From contig RMBW01000149.1 of the NCBI GenBank assembly GCA_004009845.1, positions 1 through 54,493 on the forward strand: a DNA stretch of 54,493 bases. The letters run 5' to 3'. The translations under genes and the position numbers were made by a program. The DNA comes from Davidsoniella eucalypti (lineage: Eukaryota; Ascomycota; Sordariomycetes; Microascales; Ceratocystidaceae). This document shows, piece by piece, positions 9,603 to 22,315 of the stretch (position 1 is its first letter; each line of letters opens with the position of its first letter). The notes under the pieces are model-generated. The model ran no database searches. It was not told the origin of the DNA and saw only the letters and a list, made by a program, of their open reading frames with translations.

Positions 9603-11996
9603 GAATATGTTGTGATGTGATGAGTAGTCCCAGTACTAATGCTAGCAGTCCAGCACTAGCAGGCTTCTGAAGTAGTAATCAAGATTGAAGTAGGGTGTGT
9701 GTTTTGGCAACAGTAGTACCAGTCAGTGTGTTGACAACGTACTGTAGCAGCAACAACAGGCTAGATTGTAGAGGAGGGGAAAAGACGGGCCTGCAGCTGG
9801 ACGTGATGCAGGTGTAGCGTACAGATCAGAGCTGGTTCTGGCAATACTAGTGGGTGCAGAAGTACAACTAGAAGCAGAAGTGGAAGTGGAGGGGATGGGT
9901 GTGGGATGGGATGGACAGATGTTCGTTTCGGTGGCCGATGGATCGATGAATTGGAGGGATGGCTGGATGAGATGAGCAACGAAGCAGATCAATTGGGACA
10001 ATAGAACAGCCAGGCTGAGGACTAACTTCTCGCAAGGTTGTTTGACGATGGGGAAGAAAGACGAAGGAAGGGCCAGTTGAGGTTGCAATCAAACGTTCGC
10101 TTGGATCGAGTGTGTCGCGATAGTTTTTCTTCTACTCAACTTTGAGGACCTTTTACAAATTTGATGAGACGAGGCTGAGAATTCAAAAAGTCGATGGGAC
10201 AAAATAGGACAAAACAAAGTCAAAAGGCTGAGAGCACAAATTCGACAGTGTCGTTGGTTTGCTCTGTTTGTTGGGCTCTTGATTTGGGTTGTTGCTGCCA
10301 AACTGGGCTGGGGAACGGGTCATGGTGCCTTCCTTTCCGATACTAGTACGACGTGTTTTTGTTCCAGGAGCCGTTAGTGAAGGAGGGGAGGGGCAGGAAG
10401 CCAAGAAATTCAGGCAAGCACGCAAGTGGGGGGCCGAAAGAAGCCATTACCACTATCGCTAGTTATATCTAAAAGTCGGCCAGGACTCTCATCAGCCCAA
10501 CGACATCACCAGACTTGCCACTTAGTCTTTGCAGCTGCTTTGCGTTGTCACAGCCTGTAGTTCAGGACCTTCTGCTTTATGTGTGGACTTTAAACGACAT
10601 AATGTAGCTTTGCAGGGCGCCATCAGCTTTTTATATCATGTTTATAAATAAATAAAAATGTCATTATGAGGGCACTGTCACCTTGAAATACGGTACATAC
10701 TACGTCTTTGGTTGTCTTCTTCTTTATTTGTCTAATTTATGCATGCAAGTCCGGTTTTTCCTTTTTCTTTTCTTTCTAGCACGCAGATCGGCGCAAGGGC
10801 TTTTGTCTTCCGCTCTGCTGGCCACAGACCATCCATCGCTGTCACATTATTCTATCCTCCGTTTTCTCTAGTATAAATTGAGAAGATCCGGAGCAATTCA
10901 CTAGCTATGGCCATCTTATCGTAATCATACATAACTATATAATTACGTGCCAGTAACTTTAGATATTCCATGTAGTTGGTATCTCAAGATGGTCAGCCTT
11001 GATTTTACTCCAATCATTGTCTCCCCAAAGAACTTTAGATAACAGCTCACTTAGCGCCCAGAGCGGCCTTCCGGGTTCCGGTCCTAACTCCCCTACATAA
11101 ATCTCAACCCGGCATTGAACCACGATACGTGTATGTTCAGAAAGTCTATGGTGAATCTTCCGACAAGGATCAACTCGCATGGTACAAGTGCGTGTTCGTA
11201 CGTACTATAAAAATAACCAAAGTACCGGCCCATCACAGTTACAGTCTCTGTGTCTTAGTAATGGTACTTCAAAGGTTTTCCAAAAAGCAAAACCCCGTCT
11301 ACTAATTGGGAAAGCAGCTAACGTATGGTTCTTTCGATACTTTATATTGGCTCCATGTATGGAAGAGATCTGTCATGGTTATCATTATTCTGTTCAACTA
11401 TAATTCTATAATACTATAGTATCAACATACAATGATTATATATTTCCTGAGAGCACTTTTCAGTGGCAATGCATATGTTGGACATAACTAAACCCTATAC
11501 TTCGCTAATTTACTTGTTCCAAAATAAATCTAGAATCATGATGTACTACGGTATACATGTACTAGGGTTAACATAAGTCGACAAAGCAGCTTGGTTTTCA
11601 CTTTTGAAAACATTATTTTGGTGTTACCAAAGACAGGATTGGATCTTGCCAATGTTAATTTACAATAGATATTTAGTATCACTAGAATCATTTCCTTGCT
11701 TCATCATAGAGTTGCATATGGAGTGGATATATGTATAGACTAGATAGGTGAATGAAGTACTAAACATTGCAAAGAGACGCCGACTTAAGCAAAACGAAAA
11801 GGCAGAAAAAAAACCAGAAAAAAGATATCCCATGCTATGTCCTTTTGCGAGGGACAGTAATATGTGTAAGTGCAAAACGAAAGAGGTTAAAAAGACGTAG
11901 AAGGAAAGCATAACAGGTCATGTGTCCATAGCGTGGGGAGATGGAAGGGGCAGATTAGGTTGCGTGGCAGCGGCAGCCACACATCATGAGATGCGT
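9603..11996. other. Intergenic: PRD1 upstream region and light-chain 3' region
   Basis: About 2.4 kb with only short overlapping open frames on both strands (9.7-10.4 kb, 10.7-11.9 kb). None has splice structure or family resemblance. The stretch 9.7-10.4 kb is GC-richer than 10.6-11.9 kb and probably contains the PRD1 promoter and leader. I see no RNA gene or repeat here. Confidence 0.5.
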
Positions 11997-12601
11997 TTAG
12001 TTAGCTAGAATGGTGCGGACAAGGTCTTAAAACACAGAAAGTTAGCATGACTGAGACTGATATTAATGACAGATGGATCCAGATAACTTACCAGTGTAGT
12101 TGACCTGACCAGAAGAGGTATCAACGGCCTTGAGCAGCTCGTCAACCTCCTCTTCGGTCATCTTCTCACCAAGGTTGGTGAGGATGTACTTGAGCTGACC
12201 AACACCAATGAAACCCGTCATATCTTTATCAAATACCTGGAAACCACGGCAGTATTCTTCGGGCTCACCGGGGTCACGGAAACCACCGGGGCGGTTCAGG
12301 ATGCGCTGGAAGGCCTCGAAATCGACTAAATTCAAAGTACAAAATTGACTAGTTAGATTCCCACATCGATGCCTGGCTTAAACACGAATCTCATGGATTA
12401 TCGAGTTGATCAAGACTTACAGTCGTTTCCGATAGTCTTCTCCAGGTCGCGGATCTCGGAGAGGGTAGGATTCTGACCGCAGGCACGGAGCAGATCACCC
12501 AGACTCTCTAGGACGACACGGCCATTGCCACGCTTGTCGAATAGCGAGAAAGCCTCCTTGTAGTTGGTCGAAGCCTGCGAATCGTACTGGTTAGAAACCA
12601 T
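11997..12601 (-). CDS. CDC4: Cdc4-type myosin essential light chain (EF-hand protein)
   Basis: Three exons: 12421-12601, 12092-12325 and 11997-12025 (29 bp), introns 95 and 66 bp, phases 1 and 1, 147 residues. The protein begins MVSNQYDSQASTNYKEAFSL and ends DLVRTILAN. It has the calmodulin-fold layout with EF-hand-like segments, but the loops are degenerate: 'DKRGNGRVVLES' (first), 'DKDMTGFIGVGQ' (third; Gln replaces the usual Glu at position 12) and 'DTSSGQVNYTDL' (last). Calcium binding is therefore unlikely, as in myosin light chains. The length and N-terminus fit fission-yeast Cdc4, which binds IQ motifs of type II and V myosins at the contractile ring. A calmodulin is excluded by the missing loop residues. 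The last exon codes only eight residues plus stop and is easy to miss. Confidence 0.86.
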
Positions 12602-14499
12602 ATTTGCTTTGGAAAGTTATTCTGTTTTGTGTGTCTCGTGTCGTTATGCGTGTGGTATAGGTCTGATGTGCTGCTGCGATTGCTGTTGACTGCGACTCGT
12701 TTCCGGGCTTGTGATTCTTAAACTTGAGTGATTAATGTTGGTAATAATCGTGTGTTGGCTCAGCGAGTTGAAAGAAAAAGGGAAGGAAACCACCAAGGGA
12801 GAGCTCAGTACAAAGATATGGAAGCGTCAAGAGAATCACCAAGAAGCCAGTGTGAAAACTAGCAGAAGAAGGAAATTACGAGCCTTCCTCACCGGCAGAA
12901 AAATGACGTGGTGAAAAATAGTAACGGCGTTGCTTGGCTAGAAGCTAAGCTGTGTTATTGCTATTTAGTTGTTTACACAACTTCTCCGAGCTAACAACCC
13001 GTTATATCTTCCCCAAACACTCAAAATTCTATACGGCCAGCTGATATACATAGCGTAGCTTCTCGTTTTACTCGGGTGCAGTTGCTGTCCCAACCAAGCT
13101 ATCCGTCCGGTGTATTTTACCACAATTCAAGGCACGCCTTAAGCTGTGATTGGATAAATTCTATGGCATAACAACCAACCAAAAGCTCGCGGTGTCTTAG
13201 AATGACATTAGTAGCTAGCCTTTGGGGGATGAAATGGGCCAAGAAAGTCGGGCCTGGAAGTCACAATAGAGGACACTCAACTAGCTTCTCTCAATCTGGT
13301 ATCATGGGGATTGTTTGTTCCTTCACATAAGCCAGAGAGGGGTCAACCAGTTGAAGAAAGGGAGCTCTCCGTTCGGGGTAATATCAGGACCAAACATAGC
13401 TAGTGAAAGGCATATGGGTTCGATAGCGGTTCTCGGATTCTTGGGATAGTAGAGGCGCTCATTCCAGGACAATGATGCTTTATGTAGTCGAGGCTGATCG
13501 ATGGTGGAATGCAAGGCGTATAGACAGCGGGGTTTGTAGCAGCAGCAACATCGAAAATATGATGCAATGTCTACCGGAACCAGCAAGACCGGCCAGTAAA
13601 ACAAGCGGCAGCAGCAATCGAATGATGTAATAAAGCTAGGCACATTAGAGAACGGGTGGTATATAGGGAAAGCTCACCATTGTGGAAAGAAAGAAAAAGA
13701 ATAAACAAGAGTTTGGTATGAGAGAGATTTGGCTATTATCGTGACCGATAATAAAATCAGAACTGATGCAGGTCTGAGGATAGCGAAATGCAGGAGAGGA
13801 ATGAAGGAGAAGAAGATCAGAAGAAAAAGGGTTTCTGTGAGATAGAAAGAAAGGAAGAAAGCAAGCTGGAGAAGTCGCAAGTAGAAAGGATATCAAAGGA
13901 GGCGAGCCTGGTTTATTTTGATTCGTTACTTAGTAGCGCCTGAGTACCATGCAACTACAACTACAACTACGTTTACACACAATACAATAAATGAAATTGT
14001 TACCAAAAGCCTATCCATTTTTCAAAGAAAAATGCCCTATTGAGTCTGTTTATAGCCCTCTTGGTTGCCATCTCTAGGCGGTCGTTGACGATGAAACCCC
14101 TAGCTTTTGGTTCCAAGCAAGGAGGACTAACCTGAATAAAGACCCTTTAGCGGGGGGTTTGTTTTGTTATTTTCTGTTATTTTCTAATCAGGGGGGGAGG
14201 GGAGCTACTTTGTCTTTGTTGTTCTTCTTCGAAATTCTGCCATGAGAAAATTACCCACTGAAATATCAGAGTTTCCTTGATTTATGTTTATGCTTCACCA
14301 CTTTTGGCTTAGTGTCGGCACAAGCTGTGTCTCACCGCCCTTTGCTACAGCAACGGTGGGTCTTATCAGTTGTAGAAGAAGAAGAGAAAAAAAAAGCCTT
14401 GTTGATACGCTGCCTCTAGCATTAATGAAGTTATTACGCCTGAATGGGGCACGGTAAATTATGTAACTAATAAGTACCACCTCCATGAATCTGTTCTGA
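12602..14499. other. Intergenic between light chain and methyltransferase
   Basis: Contains the light-chain promoter (next to 12602). The minus strand near 13675 has a pyrimidine-rich leader, an ATG in good context at about 13679 and an immediate GTGAGC donor, and a short frame ending 'FGPDITPNGELPFFNWLTPL' near 13330. I could not join these into a convincing gene. A CAACTA triplet run (about 13960-13975) and G-rich tracts (14145-14205) are also present. Confidence 0.45.
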
Positions 14500-15482
14500 T
14501 CAGCGGCGCTTAGCCATGTTCAATGCTGTTCCCCAGACAGCCTCGATATTGATATCTCGCCACTTGTCGCCAGCCGCCTTCCACTCTGGGGTAGCGTCGA
14601 GCATGCAATCGAACATGACATCTACAATATCTCCCTGGCCACCCTCCGCCCTCTTCTTAGTCTCGGGATGTGCATCGCACCAACCGCGATATGCACTATA
14701 TGTGCGTACATACGCCTCGAATTCACCTAACGACATCTTCTTCTCCAACCACATAGGGAATTTATCCTTAGTGCCTGGGTCTATGGCGCAGCTATGTACA
14801 TTGGGCTGGAAACTCTTTCTGGTTTCCTCGTAAAACTCTGCCGGTAGCTTGACTTGGCGGAAGTGGTCGCGTAGGATGTTTCGTCCCGGCTGTTCCCAGT
14901 AGGGACCCATGCTGTGCATACCCGGAGCTACTTCGCCGTCGCTGATGGCACGGTATGAGAAATCGTGGAAGATGGCTGTGGCGGCCGGGTGGCCTACGAT
15001 GATGTTATCGTTGTAGCCCCAAAATGCCAGTGTCCCTTCTTTACGCAGAACACGGGCGAGTTCGGGCCATACCCGTGCGTAGTCAAACCAATGAGCCGCC
15101 TGTCCCGCAACGGCCATATCGACGCTACCATCTTCTAAGAACGAGAGGTCTTCAGCAGTGCCTATCTGAAACTTGATATGAGGGTGAGTAGCAGAATGTG
15201 TAGATTTAGCCTGAGCTATCATGTTGTTGCTGGGATCTAGGCCTATGATGTTCTCAAAGCTGGAGCTGAACGACGTTGTTGCGGTGCCAGGACCACAGCC
15301 AATATCAAGTAGAAGCTTGCGTGGTCCTGCCCCGTGAAATTGCAGAACACACTCGTAGAGCTTAGAGGGGTAGGTTGGCCGAGCAGCAGCATATCCCGCA
15401 GCCGAAAATGTGGTTCTTCTGTAAGTGACTGTTAGCATATTGTAATGTGAATCGTAGAGTAGACCTACCCAAATATAGACAT
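14500..15482 (-). CDS. SAM-dependent methyltransferase of the trans-aconitate/Crg1 type
   Basis: Two exons, 15469-15482 (14 bp) and 14500-15418, joined across a 50-bp intron; 310 residues. The tiny first exon gives MSIFG, and the join gives MSIFGRTTFSAAGYAAARPT, the typical N-terminus of this fungal family; translating from a downstream ATG inside the intron would give a wrong start. Motif I 'LLLDIGCGPGTAT' at about residues 40-52 binds S-adenosylmethionine, followed by 'IIGLDPSNNMI' (motif Post-I) and 'GSVDMAVAGQAAHWFDY' (motif II region). The family includes yeast Tmt1, which methylates trans-aconitate, and Crg1, which methylates small lipophilic molecules. The substrate cannot be told from sequence. 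It is a single gene without biosynthetic neighbours. Cytosolic: no signal peptide or membrane segment. Confidence 0.9.
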
Positions 15483-16484
15483 GACGATGATGATGGATAG
15501 TCTAATAAAGCGTTGATATCAGATAAATGATTGTCTTGACTCTTGATGCCTTCTTTTTATTTCAAGTGGTGATTGGGAATTTGGCGCTTTAAGTAGCAAT
15601 TGCCAAACCACCCACCATTGCCCAACCCCATCATCATTGGTGCCGTATCGGCAATTTTTGCCTTTATCTTAGCCGGAGTTATTTGTCTCGTGATTACATT
15701 TTAACCTGCTGTATCATAGCTTAAAAACTCCGATTTCTAGAGAAAGAGCGTGATTTGTTTACTCTTAATATTCCTCAAGGCCGTTTCGTTTCCCGACATG
15801 AGATCAAAACGCTTCTCGGAAGTCCGAGACGGGCTCCGAAGCTCACACAAATTTATGGTAGTATATCGGAGTAGTATAGTAAGATTATTTACACTACTAG
15901 TTGAGGTGTCAAAGGAAGCGGTATAAAAAAAACTTGGTCTGCAGACAAAAAAAATGGCCACCGGGCGAGTAATGCAGTAAGCTTATATGGACTAGCTCGA
16001 CGAATCAAACCACCCGGATAAATAAGAAACGGCAAAAGGGCTCACTGCCACTACACAAAGTTTATGACGGAATTGTTAGTGATACTTTTGTTTTAAATTT
16101 TTACTTTCTGTCGTATGAGATTTTTTTAACAGTCTGAAAACGGGATTCCTTCCAGTTTTTGGTACCTGAATTGGTCAAGCTTTCTTACAGTAGGCTACTA
16201 TCATTTATATTTCAAGTGTTTTATAAGTCTTTTGTATGACAAAGATAAGTACAGTAGATAGCTAGACAAATGCCGCCCTAAGAAATGAATAAAATGAAAT
16301 GAAGATATTAGCATGCCACCGAGAGGTGAATGCTATAGATGGTGAACAGGAAATGAAAAGGAAATAATGATGAAAGAAGATAGAGAATCATACATGTCCA
16401 ATCGAAACATAGCCGGAGAAATATACCCAATTTCTCGATGTGTGCCAACATATTATTTTGCGTTCCTCTCACAGCGAGGTAGCG
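15483..16484. other. Intergenic: methyltransferase promoter and MSC2 3' region
   Basis: About 1 kb, AT-rich, with no gene-like frame. It holds the methyltransferase promoter (next to 15483) and, further on, the MSC2 3' flank. I see no RNA gene or repeat. Confidence 0.5.
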
Positions 16485-18938
16485 CTAATAGCCATGCGAG
16501 GTCATCGGTGCCAAACTAGCCACCGACCTACCGATGCCGCACCAACAAGACGTATCACCCTCACGCTCGACCTGAACAACGATGTCCATCTTGTGCTGAG
16601 CCAAGTATTCACGTACCCGGTCCCGCACGTCTTCAAGACTAGCGCTCTTCGCAGCAACTACATGTACAAAGCCGAGCAATCTATCTCCAGACGTAGACGA
16701 GCGGTCGTCGACCCAGAACTTGGGCACCGAGTAAGCGATGACGCCACGCTGCTGTGTGATGCCTGACAGCGTGTTGCGCACGTTATACTCCAGCGAGTCA
16801 GGAATGCCGAGTAGCAGACGCCGGGCAGCAGAGAGAATTAGGGGTTTTGATGACGCTATGATGAGCACAGAGATGAATACAGATGCCAGCTGGTCCCAGA
16901 AGCTGTGACCGGTGAGGTAGGTTAGGATGGTAGACACGACGACGGAGGCACTGCCCAGTGTGTCGGCGAGTACGTGCAGATAGATGCCCTGCATGTTCTC
17001 ATTGTCGTGGCCACCACAGCCGCCGCCATGGCTGTGGTCATGATCGTCGTGTGAGTGGGAATGGCCGTGATCATGACCATGGTGGTGGTGGCCAAAGGCC
17101 ATCATGCCGATAAGGTTGACCAGCATACCCATGATACTAACGGCAAGCAGCTCACCCAGACGCTTAGTCTCTGAGCCTTCCCAGATACGTTCGAAAGCCT
17201 CAAAAGTAATTTCAAGACTGAGTAGTCTGCAGGGGGAGCGAACGGATTGTCATAATTAGCGAAAAGAAAAGTCTTGGTTGCCGGTTCCGGTCTTGAGTAT
17301 ACAGTTTTTGGGGGTTTGTTTTTGTTTAAAATAATAATAATAATAAAAGATCAACTTACACTAGGAGAATACCGTTAGCGAATCCGCTGAGTGTTTCAAT
17401 CTTGCCTAGGCCGTATGGGAACCGTTGACTAGGTGGCCGCTTGCTTAAAACGCTCGCTACCAAGCCTACCAGCAGGGCCATGCAGTCGAAGAACATGTGG
17501 ACAGTATCGCTGAGCAGGCCCAGGGAGTCTGTGACGTAGCCATAAAAGGCCTGTACCATCATGAAAGACATGTTGAGGCTACAAGGGAGAGAAAGAAGAA
17601 CAAGGAGAGTTAGCGGGTGGCATTCTAGAACAGGGATATTTTGAGATGGGGAGAGAGAAAATCTTTCAAGGGAGACATTGGGTGAAGTGGAAAGACAAAT
17701 TGCCAGCGCAATACTTACAGCATGTAGTAGAGAATGCGCCGCGAGTCTTTCTCGGCCATGATGGCGTTCATGAAGGGATATGAGGTAGTAAAGCGCATAA
17801 TGAATTTGGTGAAGGCAGACTTGTCGCCGTCGGTAGAGTGGTCGTGAGCATGGAAGTGCGTATGGGCATGATGGTCGTGGTCGTGATTGTGGTCATGGTC
17901 ATGGTCATGATGGTGGCCGTGGTGTTCAAGTTTATGGTCGTGACTATGAGAGTGTGAATGTGAATGCGAGTGCTTTTCGTCGTGACTGTGGCCGTGGCCA
18001 TGGCTATGCGAGCTAGACGACTGCGCTCTAAGGCTCAGTTCATCGTGACTATGGTTACAGCTGTGACTATGCGTATGGCCATGCCCATGTCTCTGACCGT
18101 GGTCATCATCGTTGAACGGCGACTCGTTTTTGTCGAAGCCAGTGATGGATACACCAGCAATATTGTCAAGCCGGGGCCGCGAATGGCTATGCGAGTAGCG
18201 AGGTAGTGAACTTCCGTGAGACGGCGAGTGCGAGTGGGCGCCCATACCGAACGAGTATGATCTGGTGTGCTGAGCGGTGGCAGCAGCGGTGGCGGCAGCG
18301 TAGCTGTGGCCAGAGCCGTAGCCGAGAGACGCCGATCCGGAACGCAGTGCAGGGGCGCCGGAATAGCGCATGGCTTCGGGCGACGACGTAGACAGAGACG
18401 GCGAAGACGAGTGGCCGAGCGACGAGCGGGCGTAGCTGGACGTCTTGGACTGAGGCAGAGAGTGCATGGGCCGATGCTGGTGGCAATGACTGGTATGGTT
18501 GGTTTCCGTAGGTTGGGGGGGACTTCCACCAAGAATTGAAGGCGGCGCCGAAGTTTTTATGGGCGAGCTGGTCTGGTTCTGGCGCAGAGGCGAGTGGCCG
18601 TGGAAGAATCGCGAGTCGTGAGTAGTCAGAGAAGCGGTGTTTAAGGTGTTGAGTCCAGTGTTGGTGTTGTTGGTGTTACTGTGCTGGTGCTGCTGACATT
18701 GTTGCTGATAGGGCTGGTGTTGGTGTTGTGTGTCCGGAATAGGCGCTAGAGCGGCGGATTGAGGGGCGCTAGTCGCTATCGATACAGCGCGGGCGGGCGG
18801 CGGCGACGCTGTAAACGTCGGTGGTCGGGCGCTGTGGCTGCTGGAAAGAGGGCGCGAATGGGGCAGCCCGTGGTGGTGAGAAATCGAGGCCAACAACGGC
18901 GAAGATCGAGCATCGTCCATGGCCAGAGTCGAGGCCAT
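16485..18938 (-). CDS. MSC2: Msc2/ZnT5-type endomembrane zinc transporter (cation diffusion facilitator)
   Basis: Exons 17719-18938, 17360-17578 and 16485-17226; introns 140 and 133 bp; 726 residues. I start at ATG 18938 (MASTLAMDDARSS), as in relatives, though an in-frame ATG lies 17 codons upstream. Residues 1 to about 270 are low-complexity Ser/Pro/Gln-rich, then a roughly 90-residue His-rich cytosolic tract with repeated HSH, HGH and HDH. The transporter domain follows: 'LGLLSDTVHMFFDC' and 'YLHVLADTLGSAS' carry the two H-x3-D pairs that bind Zn2+ in TM2 and TM5. A second His-rich loop (HHHHGHDHGHSHSHDDHDHS) lies between TM4 and TM5, and a cytosolic domain ends the protein. In yeast, Msc2 with Zrg17 loads zinc into the ER lumen. 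H-x3-D in both helices predicts a catalytically competent subunit. Reading frame intact. Confidence 0.9.
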
Positions 18939-21900
18939 CTTGGATTTATATAAAATGTTCTGTTTCTTTCTTCGAGATTGGCTACTCAACTTCTAGCTGG
19001 CAAATCTCAAGCTATCGTGGACTCAGATTGCGACAATCTTGGCGCTCAATGCCGTTCCCGCTACGTAGCTCGAATTGGGCGCTAAAGCGTCACTGCAGGC
19101 TGGCCAGCTTCCTAAACAGCAGCAGCAATAGCAGTAGCCACTAAAATACAGAATAGTGGCAGAATTGGCGTTTGCGGGCGGGCCAGGCGGTTTGTGTTGG
19201 TCAACAGAATGGATCGTGGGCACGATAAGAACTTCGCATTGAAGTAAAACAAGACACACAATGATAAGTAAAAGGGAAAAATCAATGCGACGTTCTCAAT
19301 GAAATAGTCAACCGCTTTCGGATGTTATATGACTATCGTAGTTGTAGGCAAATAAACAAGCTTGATCAACAGCACATTATACCTTCAGGGGCAAGGGCCT
19401 GGGAAACAACAACAATGCAGATAAAGCAGTACTACTGCAACTAGAAAAAGGCAGAGAAAATCAAATAGGGCGTGCTTCAACATGTGGCTTCGGCTTTGTT
19501 TTGAATGTTTTGTTTCGTATTTTATAGGTGCTGGAATATTGAAGAATTGCTCGTTACCCTACCTCCACCTCTCAGTGCAAATTACATAGCTTTAACCAAC
19601 TTCAGTCCATCTGGGCTTATGATGCTATGGTTAATAAAGTATACTGACTATATCTACATAGTATCGATCATTGAAATAGACCCATGCTGGCCTTATTTCG
19701 TTTCGTCTCGACTCGTCTCAGCTTCTTCCTATTCGTCACTATATCGTATGTATCTGTACAGTCGTTATATAGAGTCATATCTATACTTTTTATATCTCTC
19801 TATTATCTCTATTATACATATAACGCCGCATCCTAGCAGATCGATAGCCAAATTCTCTCCGTTAGGCACATGATCGTCCTCGAGCTATTCAGCGCTCTTG
19901 TGTCTAGTAGCCCGGGGCAATCTCTTGGACCCCTCGTCCTTGCACACTGATGCTACTGTTGGCGATAACGACATCGTGCAGGCGGGGGACGGATCACTTT
20001 GAATACTTGAATGGGAGGTTGGCTGGCTGCTTGGCTTGATTCTGGCCCCCGTTCCATCTGGATCCCCTGCTGTCAATGCCTAGTTCCTCTTCTTGGCTAT
20101 CTTTGTTCTTGTCCTTGTGTCTCTATCTTCTTGTGTCTCTATCTTCTTGTCAATACTATCATGTAGTTGCTTTGCTATGATAAATACCAAACACCGTGGT
20201 TCATTTGCCGCAAGCCATGGCTGATCAACCACCCGTCCATAGCCTTTAATTTGTTTGGTACACACACTAATTACTGACGACGGCATAATCAACCAAAAAA
20301 TGCGGCTCGGTTACCTCTACCAGCCGGGAACAAGAACATTGTGTTAGCATGAACAGAGCCAAGTACAATTACTTGCTAGTGCCCTATTGCCTGTCCATAT
20401 TGCTCCATGCCCCCTGCCTTCACATGCATCCTGTGATCTTCTTGGCTGTGGTAACAACTGAACTCCAAATCCTGGCTAGAACTCTGTACTAGTTGTATAA
20501 TGCCAACGCTTATTTGCTCCCTGTTAACTGGCCAAGTGGCGGCATTCTTATAGTCGTGACTAGTTGTACGTACTATGTCTACAGTAATATATGCAGTAGC
20601 TACATGACTCGTATCAACTCAACTATACAGATACAACCTAGGGCTGTCCCAATCTAGGCTCTGAGTTTGTCAATTCTTCGTGATTGCTCTCTTTCCACTT
20701 CTCTCCCTTCTTCGCCTCTTGTGATAGCATTATTGTCTGTGTTCAACTTTGGCACTTCTATTTATGTGCCACTGTGTCCCAGTGCCACCCAATCCCTTCT
20801 GGTCTTATGGCCTGTGTTGCCAATGTGAAACATACAAAGACGAAAATCAAGCATGACCAAGACCATCTGTGCTAGCTGCCGTCTGAGCAAAGCTAGCATT
20901 TTACCCTGGAGTCAAGTGATAGGTACTTTCAAGCTTGCCAATCTTAGGTTGTAGCACTACTACCATGTCAAAGCTACTGTGCTTAGAAGCATTGGTCTTC
21001 CATCCGTTCAATATTTAGTTTTCACTTACTCCAGCACTATCAGTGGTGTAGTCACTTCAGAAAGTTGAATCAGACTGTATCATTTCCCCTCCTGGTTCGC
21101 GTCATGCTTTACATCGAGCCCTATATAAGATAATCCAGCGTTCCCATCTACCATGATTCTACAACTACATACAACTCTACGCTATAGCCTCCTAACCAAG
21201 TCCTTACTCCACCATTATCACTAATTTCGTGAATTTCATTGAATTTCATCAAGGAAATACCTTCGAGAAATTATTCGATGCCTCGTAGCAAACGCTTCAT
21301 TCTATTTTTCTATGTTGCAACAAGATATCATGTGTCCCGTTTTTATAGTAGAATGTTTCGTCTTATAGTTGTTTATGGAAGATTAACTTGCGTAAATCTA
21401 TGCATTACCACCACATGTCAGTTCGAGGTAGAATTGCTTCATGTGGGTTATATTGTGATCTATTGCTTCTTTAGTATTTCAAGAGGGTCTAACCCTAAAG
21501 CAGAAATAAGATGTAGCTGTAGATGACATAGATTTGACACTTTTAATATTTGCAAGAGCTACCGGTAAAATGCCATTATCAATTAAAATCTCATGATAAT
21601 ATTGATAGGTGTTTATGCTTATCATTTACTCCGGTCACGCTATCCTAGAAAGGCAGGAGGAAATTTAGTTGTAGATTAGCTACATAATTACAGCTTGAAA
21701 GTAAAGGCCATAAATCATAACCTATTAGTGGTAGGGAGCTACTATCTATAGCTTGCTATGTGAAGTTTCGTATAATAAGTCTTGGGCCTCAAACACTCTT
21801 GGAATTGAGACCTCACGATATACATACAGAATCTTGCTTTTTGGATATTCACAAGCTAAAACCTGGGAAGGGCTTGCTTAATTGATTGTGCACAATACTC

Positions 21901-22315
21901 GTCTTCCCTGCCAAACTGCCCCGCGATTGCGCAAAATCGCACGCATTAACTGGAAAACATAGCCAAGTGTTAGTGCTATTTCTTGACCTTTGGGCCCTAT
22001 ATCTCTTTACTGGCAAAGTTGTTTGTGGTATGTACCAATAAGTCTGTAGTGACTTTAACTAGGATTATCCTATCATCCTCCTTCTAAGCGAACGTGGTTT
22101 CTTCTTCAACCATCTATCAACTTTATTTTCAGTTTCTGGTTTTCATCTTTCTTCTTTCTGCAATCTGTATTGTTCTATTGCACTGCATTTTTGATGGGTT
22201 TGGACTTATTGTCATTTACCCTAGGCTGATTCAACTCTCTAGCCTCGTCTGTTTCAGCTAGGCCAACAAACATCAACATCGACACGAAGGCCTATATACA
22301 TGCATAATATATAGC
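18939..22315. other. Gene-free 3.4-kb region between divergent MSC2 and ALG1
   Basis: Both ends are promoter sides: MSC2 reads left from 18938 and ALG1 right from 22316. The interior is AT-rich with short frames only. A 16-bp unit TTGTGTCTCTATCTTC is repeated twice in tandem at about 20115-20148. A pyrimidine-rich stretch (about 22080-22250) is probably part of the ALG1 promoter or leader. I recognise no tRNA, transposase or other gene. Confidence 0.5.

Noticed and set aside
20115..20148. Two tandem copies of TTGTGTCTCTATCTTC as a possible mobile-element end
   Set aside because: A simple pyrimidine-rich duplication without inverted repeats, target duplication or coding sequence.
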